Shown here in pieces: positions 63,012 through 64,000 of a stretch of 64,000 nt of DNA (position 1 is the stretch's first letter; each line of letters starts with the position of its first letter). The position numbers were made by a program, and so were the translations under genes. Below the pieces are notes generated by a model. It was not told the DNA's origin, did not search any database, and was given only the letters and a program-made list of their open reading frames with translations. The stretch comes from Xanthocytophaga agilis. GTDB taxonomy: Bacteria > Bacteroidota > Bacteroidia > Cytophagales > 172606-1. The stretch covers positions 119,174 to 183,173 of the forward strand of contig NZ_JASJOU010000020.1 in NCBI RefSeq assembly GCF_030068605.1, given 5' to 3'.

Positions 63012-63575
63012 ATGATCGCCAACTCCGCAACCTTAACTGAACTGGAGGCTTTATTGCAGGGATGCCGCAATGGCAACCGCAAGAGCCAGGAATTGCTATA
63101 TCGGCAGTTCTATGGGTATGCTATGAGTGTGTGTATGCGGTATACACGAACAAAAGATGAAGCTATTGAAGTACTCAATGATGGTTTCATGAAGGTGTTT
63201 ACCAAGACAGAAAAATACGATCCGGAAAAATCATTTAAAGGTTGGCTGAGGCGCATTATGATCAATACAGCCCTGGATTTTTATCGCCAGGAGGTAAAAC
63301 ATTATTTTCACGAAGATGTAACGTTAGTAGAAAACGCATCAGTTAGTGAAACAGTGGTTGATGAGTTACAACATGAAGAATTAATTAAACTTGTACAACT
63401 GTTATCACCGGCTTACCGGATGGTATTCAATCTGTATGTGATTGACGGCTACTCGCACGAGGAGATAGCTGAGCAACTGGATATTTCTATCGGAACATCC
63501 AAATCCAATTTAGCTCGTGCCAGAGAACACTTAAGAAATATGTTAAAGCAGAGAGGCTATGACAAGTATGAATGA
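63012..63575 (+). CDS. ECF RNA polymerase sigma factor (locus 2)
   Basis: 187 residues, paralogue of the sigma factor at 17.0 kb. Region 2: SQELLYRQFYGYAMSVCMRY, DEAIEVLNDGFMKVFTKTEK, SFKGWLRRIMINTALDFYRQ. Region 4: LLSPAYRMVFNLYVIDGYSH, EEIAEQLDISIGTSKSNLAR. The TTG at 62976 is in frame but gives 12 extra residues; the ATG at 63012 precedes the conserved core. Its stop overlaps the start of the next gene by 17 bp (or 8 bp), so the sigma factor and the membrane protein are translationally coupled. Confidence 0.95.
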   Translation: MIANSATLTELEALLQGCRNGNRKSQELLYRQFYGYAMSVCMRYTRTKDEAIEVLNDGFMKVFTKTEKYDPEKSFKGWLRRIMINTALDFYRQEVKHYFHEDVTLVENASVSETVVDELQHEELIKLVQLLSPAYRMVFNLYVIDGYSHEEIAEQLDISIGTSKSNLARAREHLRNMLKQRGYDKYE

Positions 63576-64000
63576 GATGCCCGATAATGAATTGGATGAT
63601 CTCTTCAGAAAGTCTGCTGAAGAGATAGATATTCCGTTTGATCCGGAAGCCTGGCTGCGCATGGAAAAAAAACTCGACAATGGATCTTCCAATGGAAATG
63701 GAAAATGGAAGCGTTGGGGACTATTAGCTCTGTTGTTATTATTAATTAGTACTGGTGCCTATATATGGTTGAGTGGATCTGGAAATGGAAATCTGGTTTC
63801 ACAAAATAAGAATATTCAGACAGATACATTACTGGCAAAAGACGATAAACCTAGCTCTAAGGAAAGAGGTCAGATAGAAAGAGGTCAGATAGAAAGAGGT
63901 CAGATAGAAAGAGGTCAGATAGAAAGAGGTCAGATAGAAAGAGGTCAGATAGAAAGAGGTCAGATAGAAAGAGGTCAGATAGAAAGAGGTCAGATAGAAA
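63559..64000 (+). CDS. Single-span membrane protein with pentapeptide repeat, probable anti-sigma factor (locus 2, partial)
   Basis: The frame from ATG 63559 (alternatives 63568, 63577) runs off the window; 147 codons are visible. It has a cytoplasmic N terminus (DNELDDLFRKSAEEIDIPFD, then PEAWLRMEKKL), one membrane span (about 54-71, WGLLALLLLLISTGAYIW), then a Gly/Asn-rich stretch. From about residue 102 a perfect pentapeptide repeat Glu-Arg-Gly-Gln-Ile follows, to the window edge. Topology and the DDLF...W-L-R-M pattern match the partner of sigma 1. The start overlaps the sigma gene, indicating coupling. The anti-sigma role is inferred from position only. Confidence 0.65.
   Translation, partial: MTSMNEMPDNELDDLFRKSAEEIDIPFDPEAWLRMEKKLDNGSSNGNGKWKRWGLLALLLLLISTGAYIWLSGSGNGNLVSQNKNIQTDTLLAKDDKPSSKERGQIERGQIERGQIERGQIERGQIERGQIERGQIERGQIERGQIE
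63862..64000 (+). repeat. Perfect 15-bp in-frame tandem repeat
   Basis: Unit GAAAGAGGTCAGATA, nine full perfect copies plus four bases, still running at the window edge. It encodes ERGQI in frame in the periplasmic part of the membrane protein. Copies show no base differences, so the array is young or kept uniform by slippage or recombination. Confidence 0.95.

Noticed and set aside
62846..63082. 78-codon frame on the - strand before and inside the second sigma gene
   Set aside because: It overlaps the sigma gene start and shows no signal or family pattern.
63862..64000. CRISPR array
   Set aside because: The 15-bp units are contiguous, have no spacers and are in frame with a gene.
1..64000. 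tRNA and rRNA genes
   Set aside because: No cloverleaf-like T-loop (GGTTCGAATCC type) or rRNA-conserved block was seen by eye; a tRNAscan or cmscan run would be decisive.

Overview
The window looks like chromosome of a Bacteroidota bacterium, most likely order Cytophagales (inference from gene families, not a marker gene). Supporting signs are a protein with a type IX secretion (type B, CHU_C-like) sorting domain, TonB receptors with carboxypeptidase-like N-terminal domains, DUF4249, DUF2911 and GH92 proteins, many Cys-anchored lipoproteins, near absence of Shine-Dalgarno sequences, and promoter candidates of the Bacteroidota form TTTG...TAnnTTTG. Base composition is moderately AT-rich throughout, and I see no prophage, intact insertion sequence, CRISPR array, rRNA or tRNA.

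Layout. 1-2.5 kb: the 3' end of a FecA-like TonB receptor, a long gene-free stretch carrying an inverted-repeat element with 24-bp arms, and an EamA permease. 2.6-9.0 kb (- strand): a probable copper/iron-type metal module made of a TonB receptor, a PepSY membrane protein, a His-rich lipoprotein, an SCO1 copper chaperone, a small Cys-rich secreted protein and a group III truncated haemoglobin. 9.1-15.5 kb (- strand): an operon of STN-domain TonB receptor, DUF4249 lipoprotein and MG2/plug protein. 17.0-19.7 kb: ECF sigma factor, single-span inner-membrane protein and outer-membrane beta-barrel. A second copy of the first two genes starts at 63.0 kb and runs off the window, where the periplasmic part of the membrane protein is a perfect 15-bp tandem repeat.

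19.7-34 kb: a T9SS cargo protein, biotin carboxylase, a carbohydrate pair (DUF1080/PA14 protein and propeller-cytochrome c protein), a lipase-META fusion, an acyltransferase, a divergent EamA/LysR pair, a DUF2911 protein and an MBL-fold hydrolase. 34.6-46.5 kb: a small response regulator with a 1418-residue soluble hybrid histidine kinase, miaA, a LemA-like protein, pfkA, a YfhO-like membrane protein and a predicted pentameric ligand-gated ion channel homologue. 46.6-63 kb: a lipoprotein, a flavin/2Fe-2S reductase, a Zn metallopeptidase, rfaE2, a flippase-like protein, a tetR-tolC-hlyD-MFS efflux operon, panD and panC with a HAD phosphatase between them, DinB, a GH92 mannosidase-like enzyme and an amidohydrolase.

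The items I find most worth following are the two sigma/membrane-protein loci, which share a GCAACC-type upstream motif, one of them with a length-variable-looking periplasmic repeat, and the bacterial Cys-loop-type channel homologue at 45.5 kb. Also of interest are the metal module at 2.6-9.0 kb, the tandem palindromes upstream of the efflux regulator, and the lipase-META fusion. All functional calls rest on reading motifs by eye; no database search was run.
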